Positions 1-8,705 of a stretch of DNA of 42,298 nucleotides are shown one piece after another. The notes under the pieces are model-generated. The model worked only from the letters and a program-made list of their open reading frames with translations. It did not search any database and was not told the origin of the DNA. The stretch comes from Acidobacteriota bacterium (GTDB lineage: Bacteria; Acidobacteriota; Vicinamibacteria; Vicinamibacterales; SCN-69-37). How positions within the stretch are numbered: the first letter of the stretch is position 1; the number at the start of each line of letters is the position of its first letter. The translations under genes were made by a program, and so were the position numbers. The stretch is taken from assembly GCA_005799825.1 (NCBI GenBank), contig SYFT01000005.1:1-42298 (forward strand), read 5' to 3'.

Positions 1-143
1 GCGGCGCCTATGGCGGCTAAACGGAAACCGGCGGCGGCCGCGAGTCAGGCTCCGTCGCGTGGAAGGCTTACATGCGTCGGCAGACGAACACGGTCAACTG
101 GTCCCGCGACTTGCCACTTGCGCAAGGGATCTCGTTTGGGTGA
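1..143 (+). pseudogene. 3' end of ALDH7-family aldehyde dehydrogenase (aminoadipate-semialdehyde dehydrogenase type), with premature stop
   Basis: Reading from base 3, the frame gives GAYGG, a TAA stop at 18-20, then [23 protein letters not shown] and [10 protein letters not shown] before a TGA at 141-143. This is the conserved C-terminal tail of the ALDH7 (antiquitin) family, whose members normally read [14 protein letters not shown] at this point. That family oxidises alpha-aminoadipic semialdehyde in lysine degradation. The stop sits where the family has Glu, so a single GAA-to-TAA change would explain it. It would remove about 40 residues that belong to the oligomerisation/C-terminal arm. 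The reading downstream of the stop remains well conserved, which suggests either a recent mutation or a base-calling error. Most of the gene lies to the left of the window, so its overall integrity cannot be judged. Confidence 0.8.
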
Positions 144-144
144 A

Positions 145-212
145 GGGACGGGTGTCGATCTGTGGAAACTCGAGAATGCTCAGGGCGTGTTCCACAGATC
201 GACACCCGTCCC
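145..212. repeat. Perfect 23-bp inverted repeat (large hairpin) between convergent genes
   Basis: Bases 145-167 and 190-212 are exact reverse complements (core ACGGGTGTCGATCTGTGG) separated by 22 nt. The left arm starts 1 nt after the ALDH7 stop. The right arm lies inside the coding end of the minus-strand propeller gene, where it encodes the residues GTGVDLW just before the stop. There is no T-tract, so it is not a classical intrinsic terminator, although it could still stop transcription from both sides. A REP-type palindrome mobilised by a RAYT transposase is an alternative; no transposase gene is present here. Confidence 0.85.
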
Positions 213-3158
213 CCTCGCAATGACCTGCGCCACGCGCTCCAACGCAGCCGCCACCGAGGCCTCAGTGGCGGTCGTCGGTCGCGCGTCGGCCTGCTGCAGG
301 GTCGCAAGGAGCCCACCAAGCGGTCCCGCAGCCGCGTCTAGCGCCTGAAGTCGCTCGGCGGACGCGCCCGAACGGGCCGCCTCAATCTTGCTGAGCGCGT
401 CGTCGATTGCCTTTGACAATTTGAATTGCACCGTCAGATCGGCAATCGGCGTGCGCACGCGAGGGTCGAGGCGCACCTGCACCGGCTGACGAAATGTCTC
501 GCCTCCCACTGTCAACCGCACCTGATACTGGCCCGGTAGCGGCCAGATGCCCTGCGGCGTCTTCGGCGTATTTCGCAGAATGGCCGCGATGGGGTAGCTG
601 AAGCCTGCCACTGCGGGTGGAGCGTAGCGGACATCCCACACGAATCGATGCAGCCCAGGTGTGGCCAGCAGTTTCTGCGCCGGCCGCATCCAGTAGTCGG
701 GCAGGTTCGGCGCATTCACGGGCGCCTCATCGGGATCGGCACTTGAGTAGCGCCGGATCACCGTGCCATCCACATTCGTGATTTCCAGCGTGACCGGTCC
801 CTGCACATTCGGCCCGAGGAAATAACTGATGGTGACGCCATCGGGCGGATTCGGCATCGTGGGCTCGTCGGGCGGCAGCGGTGTATCGGTGTTCTTGTTC
901 CACCTGAAGCGCCACGCGGCGGGGGGCCGGAAGAGATAGGCGTTGGTCTGTAGGATGGCGGGCGTGATCTGGCGCAGCGGCGTGATGTCGTCAAGAATCC
1001 AAAATCCACGGCCATGTGTGCCCACCACCAGGTCATCGTCTTTGATGACCAGATCGCGAATGGACGTGGCCGGCATGTTCAGCCGCAACGACTGCCACGA
1101 GTCGCCATCGTCAAACGACACCGATACATTGAGTTCACTTGCGGCGAACAGCAGGCCTCGTCGCGCGCGGTCTTCCTTCACGGCGTTGATCGTGGCTCCG
1201 TTGGGCAGCCCCTTCGTGATGTTGGTCCAGGTCTTTCCACCATCGCGCGTGCGATAGATCCGGGGCCGCAGGTCGTCGAGCCGCAGCGTATTGATGGCCG
1301 CGTAGGCCGTGTTCACATCGAAGTGTGACGCTTCGATGATTGACACTTTTTCCCACGCCTTCAGGTCGGGTGGTGTGACATCAACCCAGGTCTTGCCCCC
1401 GGTGCGCGTCACATGAATCAACCCGTCGTCGGTGCCGACCCAGATGGTGTTGATGTCCACATAGGACGGGCCGATGGTGTAGATGACGCCGCGCTGTGTC
1501 GGGCGCGCATTCGGCCGATCGCGGTAGGCGCCGACGCTCGCCGGAATGTCCCAGGTGGGCCGGGTCAAGTCACTGCTGATTTGTGTCCAGTCACGGCCGC
1601 CGTTGACCGTTTTCCACAATGTGTTCGACGCGAAGTACAGAGTGCGTGGGTCGAGCGGCGAGAAAAGGATCGGCGCGGTGCGGAGTGTTCGATAGCCGGC
1701 GTCTCGCGGCGGGCTGACATTCTGCACCTGCCCGGTGCGGCGATCGTAGCGCGAGACTTTTCCTCCGTACACGATGTCGGGGTCGAGCGGATCGGGCGCC
1801 ACGTAGCCGTATTCCTCCACGGCCACCGGATGCCATTCGCGGAACGTGATCTGGCCGTCGTCGCCGCGGCTCTGCACGCAGGCGGAGCCGCTTTCCTGCT
1901 GGCCGCCACACACGCGATAGGGGAACGCGTTGTCGGTATTGACGTGGTAAAACTGCGCGGTCGACTGGTTATACCAGGAACTCCATGTGCCGCCGCCGTT
2001 GAAAGTCACGATGGCGCCCTGGTCGGCCGTCATCAACATGATATCGGGCATGGTCGGGTGAATCCACATGCGCTGGTAGTCGTCACCGCCAGGCGCACCG
2101 CGCCATGCGGTGAATGTCCGTCCGCCATCCATCGACTTCCACGCGACGATCGTGGGCACGTACACAATGTCGGGGTTGGTTGGGTGCACGCGCACGTCAG
2201 CGGCATCAGCCGGCCGCGCCACCACGCGTGAGTCGTTATTCGATCGCGTCCATGTCTCGCCCGCGTCGTCGGACCTGAAGATGCCGCCGTTGCGGCCGGC
2301 GTCCACTGCCGCATAGAGGCGGCGCGGGTCACTGGGCGCGACGGTCACGCCGATGCGGCCCAGGCCGTCGGCAAACGACGGCAGCCCCTGCGTGAGCGGC
2401 CGCCACGTGGTGCCGCCATCGATGGACTTGAACAGCCCGCTGCCGGGCCCGATCCACACGCCGTTTTCCCAGGGTCCCTGGCGTGTTTCCCACATCACGG
2501 CGTAGATCGTGTTCGGGTCTACCGGATCCATGGCGATGTCGATGCCCCCGGTGTTTTCGTCCTTGTAGAGCACGCGTTCAAACGACGTACCGCCGTTGGT
2601 CGAACGATAGATGCCCCGCTCGGTGTTGGGGCCGTACGGATGGCCCAGCACGGCCACAAACAGTCGATTCGGATGTTTGGGATCAACCACAATCTGCGGA
2701 ATCTGCTGACCGTCGCGTAAGCCCAGGTGTGTCCAGGTGCGGCCCGCGTCGGTCGATTTGTACATCCCGTTACCGGTCGACAGGTCCGGCCGGGGCATCC
2801 CTTCGCCGCTGCCGACATAGATGATGTTCGGATCAGACTCTGCCACCGCGATGGCGCCGATCGACCCGGTGGGCTGGTCGTCGAAGATCGGATTCCAGGT
2901 GCGGCCGGCATCGTTGGTTTTCCACACACCGCCGTTGACTACCCCGACGTAGAACGTGTGCGGCTGCGACGGCACGCCGGCGGCGGCTTTGGTCCGGCTG
3001 CCACGCTGTGGGCCGATATTGCGCCAGGTCATGGCCTTGAACACATCCGGCGCGAAGCTGACGGTGGTCTGCGAAGCCGCACGAACAGGCGAGGCACCCG
3101 CGAGCCACATCGCCAGTGCGCCCATACCAAGAGTGGTGATGAGGAATCGAATATGCAT
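180..3158 (-). CDS. Secreted Asp-box (BNR/VPS10-like) beta-propeller protein, 992 aa
   Basis: The ATG at 3158 begins a clear signal peptide (MHIRFLITTLGMGALAMWLA, then ASPVRAAS). A longer open frame upstream to 3320 has no signal-like start and is not preferred. The mature protein carries about ten Asp-box repeats (S/T-x-D-x-G-x-T-W type: STDAGRTW, SIDGGTTW, SDDAGETW, SMDGGRTF, TVNGGRDW, TRDGGKTW, SFDDGDSW), which indicates one or two beta-propellers as in sortilin/VPS10 and sialidase-like proteins. After the propellers comes GTHGRGFWILDD followed by PLRQITP, then an Ig-like C-terminal region. It is a paralogue of the protein at 5028-7937, which has the same GT-GR-F-ILDD and PLRQITP block. 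Such proteins are often named glycosyl hydrolase, but no catalytic residues can be assigned here. The last residues come from an inverted repeat. The function is probably extracytoplasmic binding or scaffolding; the substrate is unknown. Confidence 0.9.
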   Translation of the reverse strand: MHIRFLITTLGMGALAMWLAGASPVRAASQTTVSFAPDVFKAMTWRNIGPQRGSRTKAAAGVPSQPHTFYVGVVNGGVWKTNDAGRTWNPIFDDQPTGSIGAIAVAESDPNIIYVGSGEGMPRPDLSTGNGMYKSTDAGRTWTHLGLRDGQQIPQIVVDPKHPNRLFVAVLGHPYGPNTERGIYRSTNGGTSFERVLYKDENTGGIDIAMDPVDPNTIYAVMWETRQGPWENGVWIGPGSGLFKSIDGGTTWRPLTQGLPSFADGLGRIGVTVAPSDPRRLYAAVDAGRNGGIFRSDDAGETWTRSNNDSRVVARPADAADVRVHPTNPDIVYVPTIVAWKSMDGGRTFTAWRGAPGGDDYQRMWIHPTMPDIMLMTADQGAIVTFNGGGTWSSWYNQSTAQFYHVNTDNAFPYRVCGGQQESGSACVQSRGDDGQITFREWHPVAVEEYGYVAPDPLDPDIVYGGKVSRYDRRTGQVQNVSPPRDAGYRTLRTAPILFSPLDPRTLYFASNTLWKTVNGGRDWTQISSDLTRPTWDIPASVGAYRDRPNARPTQRGVIYTIGPSYVDINTIWVGTDDGLIHVTRTGGKTWVDVTPPDLKAWEKVSIIEASHFDVNTAYAAINTLRLDDLRPRIYRTRDGGKTWTNITKGLPNGATINAVKEDRARRGLLFAASELNVSVSFDDGDSWQSLRLNMPATSIRDLVIKDDDLVVGTHGRGFWILDDITPLRQITPAILQTNAYLFRPPAAWRFRWNKNTDTPLPPDEPTMPNPPDGVTISYFLGPNVQGPVTLEITNVDGTVIRRYSSADPDEAPVNAPNLPDYWMRPAQKLLATPGLHRFVWDVRYAPPAVAGFSYPIAAILRNTPKTPQGIWPLPGQYQVRLTVGGETFRQPVQVRLDPRVRTPIADLTVQFKLSKAIDDALSKIEAARSGASAERLQALDAAAGPLGGLLATLQQADARPTTATEASVAAALERVAQVIARGTGVDLWNTP

Positions 3159-3307
3159 ACCGCGATTGTGGATCAGAAGCGTCCCTGAACGGCTGAGGGC
3201 GGGGCGGCAGCCTATAGGGGCAGCAGCCCTTCCGCAAGATCGCGCTGGTCGCCGCGCAGGGGTACTCTGTTTGGAGGTCCGTCGTGGTCGTGATCGTGAG
3301 GCAGTGA

Positions 3308-4339
3308 ATGAAGGCAGCAATCGTTCTTGGCGCAGTCGTGGTGGCGGTGGCGGCAGTGACGCCGCAGGGGGTCTGGACTCCGCTGACCAGCGGCGTCAGT
3401 GTGACGTTTCGTGGCGTGAGCGCCGTGAGCGCCGACGTGGCGTGGGCGAGTGGGTCGCGGGGGACGGTGATGCGCACGCTTGATGGAGGCGTAACATGGC
3501 AGAACGTCTCACCGCAACCTCCGCTTGCGCTGGATTTTCGCGACGTGGACGCGATCGACGCGAAGACGGCCTACATCCTGAGCATCGGCAACGGTGACGC
3601 TTCGCGCATCCTCAAAACAACTGACGGCGGCGCCACATGGGTCACGCAGTTCACCAGTCCCGACGCCGAGGCCTTCTTCGACGCGATGGCGTTCTGGGAT
3701 AAGGACAGCGGCATCGCCTTTAGCGACTCTGCCAACGGCCAGTTCCGGATCATCAGCACCGGTGACGGTGGCCGCACGTGGACGCGCCTTGGCGGGCTGC
3801 CACCTGCGCTCGACAACGAGGGCGCGTTTGCGGCCAGCGGCACGAACGTGGCCGTCTGGGGCGACCGTCATGTGTGGATCGGCACCGGGGCGGCAGCGAA
3901 GGCGCGTGTGCTCCATTCATCCGATCGCGGCAAGACCTGGACCGTGGCTGATACTCCGATTCCAGGCGGGACGTCGGCGGGTATCTACTCCATCGCGTTT
4001 CGCGATGCGCTTCGCGGCATCGTGGTCGGCGGCGACTCTGCGAAAGAGGATCTCGCCCTCGACAACGTTGCAGTGACCGACGACGGCGGGAAGACGTGGC
4101 GGCTGGTTCCGGGCGTGGGAGGTTTCCGTTCGGTGGTGACGTACGTACCGGCGGCGACCGATCTTGTGCTGCTGGCCGTGGGACCGTCGGGGTCGGACTG
4201 GTCCGCCGATGATGGCCGGACGTGGACCGCCATCCCCACACCAGCACGAGGTCTGCATACCTACAGCCACGCGCGAGGCACGGGTATGGGATTCGCCGCC
4301 GGTGGGCGCGGCCAGATCGCCCGCTTCGAGAAACGGTAG
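3308..4339 (+). CDS. Ycf48-like Asp-box propeller protein, 343 aa
   Basis: The ATG at 3308 has GAGG six bases upstream and opens a short hydrophobic leader (MKAAIVLGAVVVAVAAVTPQ). The rest is a single propeller with repeated Asp-boxes (TLDGGVTW, TTDGGATW, TGDGGRTW, SSDRGKTW, TDDGGKTW, SADDGRTW). Length and repeat number match the Ycf48/HCF136-like and 'oxidoreductase' BNR proteins common in Acidobacteriota and Bacteroidota. In photosynthetic organisms Ycf48 helps assemble photosystem II; no photosynthesis genes are near, so that role should not be transferred. It is divergent from the large propeller gene at 180-3158, with a 149-bp gap that probably holds both promoters. It is convergent with the lipoprotein gene, 16 bp away. 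The likely role is a periplasmic binding propeller of unknown ligand. Confidence 0.88.
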   Translation: MKAAIVLGAVVVAVAAVTPQGVWTPLTSGVSVTFRGVSAVSADVAWASGSRGTVMRTLDGGVTWQNVSPQPPLALDFRDVDAIDAKTAYILSIGNGDASRILKTTDGGATWVTQFTSPDAEAFFDAMAFWDKDSGIAFSDSANGQFRIISTGDGGRTWTRLGGLPPALDNEGAFAASGTNVAVWGDRHVWIGTGAAAKARVLHSSDRGKTWTVADTPIPGGTSAGIYSIAFRDALRGIVVGGDSAKEDLALDNVAVTDDGGKTWRLVPGVGGFRSVVTYVPAATDLVLLAVGPSGSDWSADDGRTWTAIPTPARGLHTYSHARGTGMGFAAGGRGQIARFEKR

Positions 4340-4354
4340 GCACGCGCTCCGTGC
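4340..4354. terminator. Short hairpin between convergent genes (weak candidate)
   Basis: GCACG (4340-4344) and CGTGC (4350-4354) form a 5-bp stem with a 5-nt loop, occupying nearly all of the 16-bp gap between two convergent stop codons. There is no T-run. It may help bidirectional termination, but the stem is short enough to occur by chance. Confidence 0.3.
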
Positions 4355-4355
4355 G

Positions 4356-4913
4356 TTACTTGATTGTGGCCTTCTCGAGAATGGCCTCGTACACATAGCC
4401 GGCGCCGAAGTCCTTCTTGACAGCCAGCGCCCCGGTCGCGGTGACGATGTCACCAACCTTCACGACGACGTCGGTCGTCACCGTCAGGTCGTTCGTACCG
4501 TCCGCCGCCTTGCCGGACCCGTCCTGCACGTGAAGCCAGTTGAACCCGAGAATCCCGTTGTTGACCTTGACGACGGTGCCGCGCACGATCACGGTCTTGC
4601 CCGACAGCGACTCGCGCTTCGCCCAGGTCTCGGCAATGGTGAGGCCGCCCGCCGGCGCCGGGTTCGGCTCAACGGCGACCGCGGCAGCGGCCTGGGGCGC
4701 CGGAGACTCGGCGGTAGCCCCATGGCTGGCCATCGGCATCAACACCGAAGCCGGGGCGGCTCCTGTTGCGGCCTCTGCTGGCGCGACCGTGGCCGGCGCC
4801 GAAGCCGCCTGCGTGCCGGCGGTGGTCACATTGCTGGCCCTTGGGGTCGAGCATGCGGCGAGGGCTGAGAGCGCGACCAGCAGGGAGAGAGTCTGAGCGG
4901 TTGCAGACGTCAT
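4356..4913 (-). CDS. Lipoprotein with C-terminal OB-fold domain, 185 aa
   Basis: The ATG at 4913 starts a type II signal peptide with lipobox LSALAAC, placing the lipidated cysteine at residue 21. An Ala/Pro-rich linker (about residues 25-90) follows. The C-terminal domain (about 95-185) contains [14 protein letters not shown], then WLHVQDGSG, then [11 protein letters not shown]. This is the pattern of the OB-fold family often annotated as nucleotide-binding or DNA-binding protein in Gram-negative envelopes. The lipid anchor and linker place the OB domain outside the cytoplasm, so a ligand such as an oligosaccharide, peptide or haem partner is as likely as nucleic acid. It lies between propeller genes and diverges from the second large one. 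No function can be assigned beyond fold and localisation. Confidence 0.85.
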   Translation of the reverse strand: MTSATAQTLSLLVALSALAACSTPRASNVTTAGTQAASAPATVAPAEAATGAAPASVLMPMASHGATAESPAPQAAAAVAVEPNPAPAGGLTIAETWAKRESLSGKTVIVRGTVVKVNNGILGFNWLHVQDGSGKAADGTNDLTVTTDVVVKVGDIVTATGALAVKKDFGAGYVYEAILEKATIK

Positions 4914-5027
4914 GTGCTCAGGGTATCAAGAACGGGTCGCTGCCCGGCAGTATTGCGGAGTGTTCGCGGAGAGTGCGAGAATGACCGGGCCCTGGAGCCC
5001 CGGGCAAGCAATCGGAGAATGCACAAA

Positions 5028-7937
5028 ATGATAAAACGACTCTTGGGATGTGTGGCCGCCGCCGTGTTCGTGGCCGTGTTTTGGAGCACCAGCGCACCCG
5101 CGGCCGGCGCCGGTCAGACACAGGCGCCGGGCTTGTCTGCCGATGCCCTCAGCGCGCTCGCGTTCCGCAGTCTCCCCACGAACGTGGTCACCGGCCGCGT
5201 TCAGGACATTGAGATCGACCCCAAGAATCCGAACATCTGGTACGTAGCCACCGCATTCGGCGGGGCGTGGAAGACGGTCAACCGCGGAATCACGTTCGAG
5301 CCGATCTTCGACAACTACCCGGCGCACAACATGTGCTGCGTGGTGGTGGACCCGAAAGACTCCAATATCGTCTGGCTTGGCACGGGCGAGAACAAGAGCC
5401 AGCGGTCGGCACATTTTGGCGACGGTTTGTACAAGTCGACCGACGCCGGTAAGACCTGGGCGCGTTCGGGCCTTGCGGACTCCGAGCACATTGGCAAAAT
5501 TCTCGTGGACCCGAACAACTCGAACATTGTCTGGGTGGCGGCGCAGGGGCCGCTGTTTGGCGCCGGCGGAGAACGGGGCGTCTACAAGACCACGGATGCC
5601 GGAGCGACCTGGACTCGTTCGCTGCATGTGAACGACACGACGGGTTTCACCGACCTCGCCTTTGATCCCCGCAATCCAAACACCGTATTTGCCGCCACCT
5701 ATCAGCGCATGCGTCACGTGGGCCAGATGATCGGCGGCGGACCTGACGGCGGCATCTTCAAGACGACCGACGGCGGCCGGAACTGGATGAAGCTCACAAG
5801 CGGACTGCCTCCCGGCGAAGTGGGCCGCATCGCGCTGGCGACCGATCCCAAAAAATCGGGCCGCGTCTACGCGTTGATTGATGCGAAGGCGCCCGCCGGC
5901 GGTGGCCGCGGCGGGCGTGGTGGCGGCGCTTCTGGTACGCCTGGCGCCGACGCGCCGGCACAAGCGGAACCACCGGCCATGCATCCGCCGACCGCCAATG
6001 ACAGCCGCGGCTTCTACAAGTCGGACGACAACGGCGTGACGTGGGAGCGCATGTCGCGCGAGCGCGGCGGAGGCCCGGCGTACTACTCCGAAATCTTTGT
6101 CGATCCGCGTCACGCCGACACCGTGTGGGTGATCAACACCAACATGCAGTGGACGAAGGACGCCGGCAAAACCTTCACCAACGTCGGAATTGAGCGCGGG
6201 TCGGGCGCATTCGCCGTCCACGTCGATCATCACGAAGTGGTATTTGACCCGAGCAACCGCGACCACATCGTCATCGGCAACGACGGCGGCATCTACGAAA
6301 CGTACGACGACGGCCAGTCGTGGCGGTTTTTCTCGAACCTGCCGATCACGCAGTTCTACCGGGTCGGCATCGGCAACGAAAAGCCGTTTTATTCGGTGTG
6401 CGGCGGCACGCAAGACAACTTCTCGATGTGCGGCCCCTCCGGCACGTTCCATGTCCTGGGCGTCCGCACGAGCGACTGGTATCACATCAACGGCGGTGAC
6501 GGTTTCCAGGCGTTCCCGGACCCCGTCGATACGCACTTCATCTACGCCACGTCGCAGACGGGCGGCCTGGTCAGGTACGACAAGCGCACGATGCGCACCA
6601 CCACCATTCGTCCACCGGCGGGCGGCACGTTGGCAGCCGGCCTGACCGGGGCTGGCGGCGGCGGACGTCCGGGCGGCGCCGGCAACGAACGCGTTAACTG
6701 GGACGCGCCTTACGTCATCAGTCCGCACCTAAATACGCGTCTCTACTGGGGCAACAACTTCCTGTACAAGACTGAGGATCGCGGAGCCAGCTGGCAGCGC
6801 GTCTCTCCGGATCTCACTAGGAACCTGGATCCGACAGAGATTCCGATCATGGGTAGGTTGTGGCCGACAGACTCCATCGCGTTCCGCGAATCCACGACGG
6901 CCCTGAGCACCATCGTCTCGGTGGATGAGTCGCCGATGAAGGCCGGCTTGCTCTACGTGGGGACTGACGACGGCCTGCTACAGGTCAGTGAAGACGACGG
7001 CAAGACCTGGAGGAAGGTGGAAGATTTCCCCGGAGTGCCGAAGTGGGCGTATGTGAGCGACGTCTTTGCATCGCCAGTTGACGTCAATACGTTGTTTGTC
7101 ACGCTGAACAACTGGCAGCGCGGCGACTACAAGGCGTATGTCGTCAAGAGCACCGACCGCGGCCGGACGTTCACCAGCATCTCGAGCAACCTCCCGCCTA
7201 AACACAACGCCTGGGCGATTATTCAGGACCACGTGAATCCGAACCTGCTGTTCGTCGGCACGGAGTTCGGCGTGTTCACCTCGGTGAACGGCGGCGCCCA
7301 GTGGGTGCAGCTCAAGGGCGGACTGCCGACAACGCAGGTGCGCGACATGCAGGTGCAGAAGCGCGAGAACGATTTAGTACTCGGCACCTTCGGGCGCAGC
7401 TTCTTCATCCTCGACGACTACAGTCCGCTGCGCCAGATCACCCCTGAGGCGTTGGCCGAGGAAGCGCGGCTGTATCCCGTAAAGAACCCCTGGCTCGTGA
7501 CGTTGGGTGGGATTGCGCAGGACGGTTCAGCCGGTCTTGCCACGATGGGCGGCAATGTGGCGAGCCCGAATACCCCTGTGGGCGCGAACTTCGCGTACTC
7601 GGTGGGCCAGACGATTCCTGACGGCACCAACCTGGTGCTAACCATCACCGATGCGCGCGGCCAGCAGGTGCGCCGCATGCAGGTGGACAAGTCGCAGGGC
7701 CTGCGCCGCGTACTCTGGAACATGCGCGCAGACGCGCCGGCGGGTGGCGGGCCTGGCGGCCGCCTCGGCGGCGCGCCAGGTGCCGGAGCGCCTCCGCAGT
7801 TCGCCGGTCGCGGGGGTGGGGCAAGCGGCGCACTCGTCGCCGGCGGCACGTATTACGCGCAACTCGGCAAGCAGGTGGGCGATACGGTCACGCCGGTGGG
7901 ACCGATGCAGATATTTCGCGTTCTGGAGATCGAATAG
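5028..7937 (+). CDS. Secreted Asp-box (BNR/VPS10-like) beta-propeller protein, 969 aa
   Basis: Two in-frame ATGs lie at 5019 and 5028. GGAG at 5014-5017 is 10 nt before 5028 but only 1 nt before 5019, so 5028 ([20 protein letters not shown], then a signal-peptidase region) is chosen. The mature part has at least ten Asp-boxes ([72 protein letters not shown]), then [12 protein letters not shown] and PLRQITP, as in the minus-strand paralogue at 180-3158. Two Gly-rich low-complexity stretches interrupt it: one in the middle near residue 285 (5895-5960) and one near the C-terminus (7740-7840). They are probably flexible loops. The family is commonly called glycosyl hydrolase, but no active site is evident. 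It is convergent with udk. Confidence 0.9.
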   Translation: MIKRLLGCVAAAVFVAVFWSTSAPAAGAGQTQAPGLSADALSALAFRSLPTNVVTGRVQDIEIDPKNPNIWYVATAFGGAWKTVNRGITFEPIFDNYPAHNMCCVVVDPKDSNIVWLGTGENKSQRSAHFGDGLYKSTDAGKTWARSGLADSEHIGKILVDPNNSNIVWVAAQGPLFGAGGERGVYKTTDAGATWTRSLHVNDTTGFTDLAFDPRNPNTVFAATYQRMRHVGQMIGGGPDGGIFKTTDGGRNWMKLTSGLPPGEVGRIALATDPKKSGRVYALIDAKAPAGGGRGGRGGGASGTPGADAPAQAEPPAMHPPTANDSRGFYKSDDNGVTWERMSRERGGGPAYYSEIFVDPRHADTVWVINTNMQWTKDAGKTFTNVGIERGSGAFAVHVDHHEVVFDPSNRDHIVIGNDGGIYETYDDGQSWRFFSNLPITQFYRVGIGNEKPFYSVCGGTQDNFSMCGPSGTFHVLGVRTSDWYHINGGDGFQAFPDPVDTHFIYATSQTGGLVRYDKRTMRTTTIRPPAGGTLAAGLTGAGGGGRPGGAGNERVNWDAPYVISPHLNTRLYWGNNFLYKTEDRGASWQRVSPDLTRNLDPTEIPIMGRLWPTDSIAFRESTTALSTIVSVDESPMKAGLLYVGTDDGLLQVSEDDGKTWRKVEDFPGVPKWAYVSDVFASPVDVNTLFVTLNNWQRGDYKAYVVKSTDRGRTFTSISSNLPPKHNAWAIIQDHVNPNLLFVGTEFGVFTSVNGGAQWVQLKGGLPTTQVRDMQVQKRENDLVLGTFGRSFFILDDYSPLRQITPEALAEEARLYPVKNPWLVTLGGIAQDGSAGLATMGGNVASPNTPVGANFAYSVGQTIPDGTNLVLTITDARGQQVRRMQVDKSQGLRRVLWNMRADAPAGGGPGGRLGGAPGAGAPPQFAGRGGGASGALVAGGTYYAQLGKQVGDTVTPVGPMQIFRVLEIE

Positions 7938-7959
7938 GACGAAATGAGCTACTGGGGTA

Positions 7960-7985
7960 ATTGCCTCACTGCCTCATTGGCTCAT
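7960..7985 (-). repeat. Octamer repeats (ATGAGCCAATGAGG type) at the 3' end of udk
   Basis: On the plus strand the octets ATTGCCTC, ACTGCCTC and ATTGGCTC follow each other at 7960-7983. Read on the minus strand, they supply the last codons and the stop of udk. The 11-mer ATGAGCCAATG recurs beside the tRNA (9866-9876) and at the end of tsaD (35080-35090), so this looks like a dispersed short repeat that settles at gene ends. Confidence 0.55.
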
Positions 7986-8610
7986 GACTGGTCGCCAAGC
8001 TCCGAATCAGCGTCAGCAACATGTCAATCGCGACAGTATTGTGTCCGCCGAGCGGAATGATGATGTCGGCGTAGCGCTTTGACGGCACCGCAAACTCCAG
8101 GTGCATGGGTTTGACCGTGCCCAGATACTGGTCGACCACCGACTCCACGGTGCGCCCGCGCTCGGCGATGTCGCGCTGCAACCGCCGGATGAACCGCGTG
8201 TCATCGTCGGTATCCACAAACACTTTCACGTCCATGAGCGCGCGGAGCGCGGGGTCCGTGAAGATGAGAATGCCTTCCACAATGATGGCCGTACGCGGCG
8301 TCACTGTGTCGGTGTCGGGCTGTCGGGCGTGCCGGGCGAAGTCGTAGACGGGCACTTCCACGGCCTGGCCGGCGCGCAGGGCCTTGACGTGCTGTACGAG
8401 CAGGTCCGTCTCTAGCGAATCCGGATGGTCGTAGTTGAGTGCGGCCCGTTCTTCGAGGCGCAGTGTCGGATGGTCGCGGTAGTAGCGGTCGTGTTCGATG
8501 ACCGAGACCTGTGTGTTACCCAGCGCCTCCACAATATTGCGGACGACTGTGGTCTTGCCGGAACCCGAACCGCCGGCGACGCCAATCACGAAGGGGAGAC
8601 GGATGCCCAT
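7966..8610 (-). CDS. udk: Uridine kinase, 214 aa
   Basis: Uridine kinase phosphorylates uridine and cytidine to UMP and CMP (pyrimidine salvage, cytoplasm). The ATG at 8610 has GGAGG nine bases upstream and gives 214 residues, the usual family size; the open frame continues upstream to 8679 but lacks a better start. The P-loop GGSGSGKT is at residues 13-20, followed by the family blocks HDRYYRD, NYDHPDSLETDLL, VPVYDFARHAR, IIVEGILIF and FIRRLQRDIAERGR. The C-terminal residues and stop are formed by octamer repeats shared with other gene ends. It is not linked to the larger nucleoside salvage cluster at 29-33 kb but feeds the same pathway. Confidence 0.95.
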   Translation of the reverse strand: MGIRLPFVIGVAGGSGSGKTTVVRNIVEALGNTQVSVIEHDRYYRDHPTLRLEERAALNYDHPDSLETDLLVQHVKALRAGQAVEVPVYDFARHARQPDTDTVTPRTAIIVEGILIFTDPALRALMDVKVFVDTDDDTRFIRRLQRDIAERGRTVESVVDQYLGTVKPMHLEFAVPSKRYADIIIPLGGHNTVAIDMLLTLIRSLATSHEPMRQ

Positions 8611-8705
8611 CAACAGCCGCCTCCGGGCGGTGGAGTCATTGTACGGCGCATCGGCGCACCGTGTTTTGATACTCTTCACGAACGCGCGCGGGTGGGGAGG
8701 GCATC

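Noticed and set aside
180..3158. Naming the large propeller protein a glycosyl hydrolase
   Set aside because: Asp-boxes are structural and occur in many non-enzymatic propellers; no sialidase arginine triad or other catalytic set could be identified.
4926..6728. A 600-codon open frame on the minus strand
   Set aside because: It lies wholly opposite the propeller coding sequence, is rich in Arg/Ala/Val as expected of antisense GC-rich DNA, and shows no recognisable domain.
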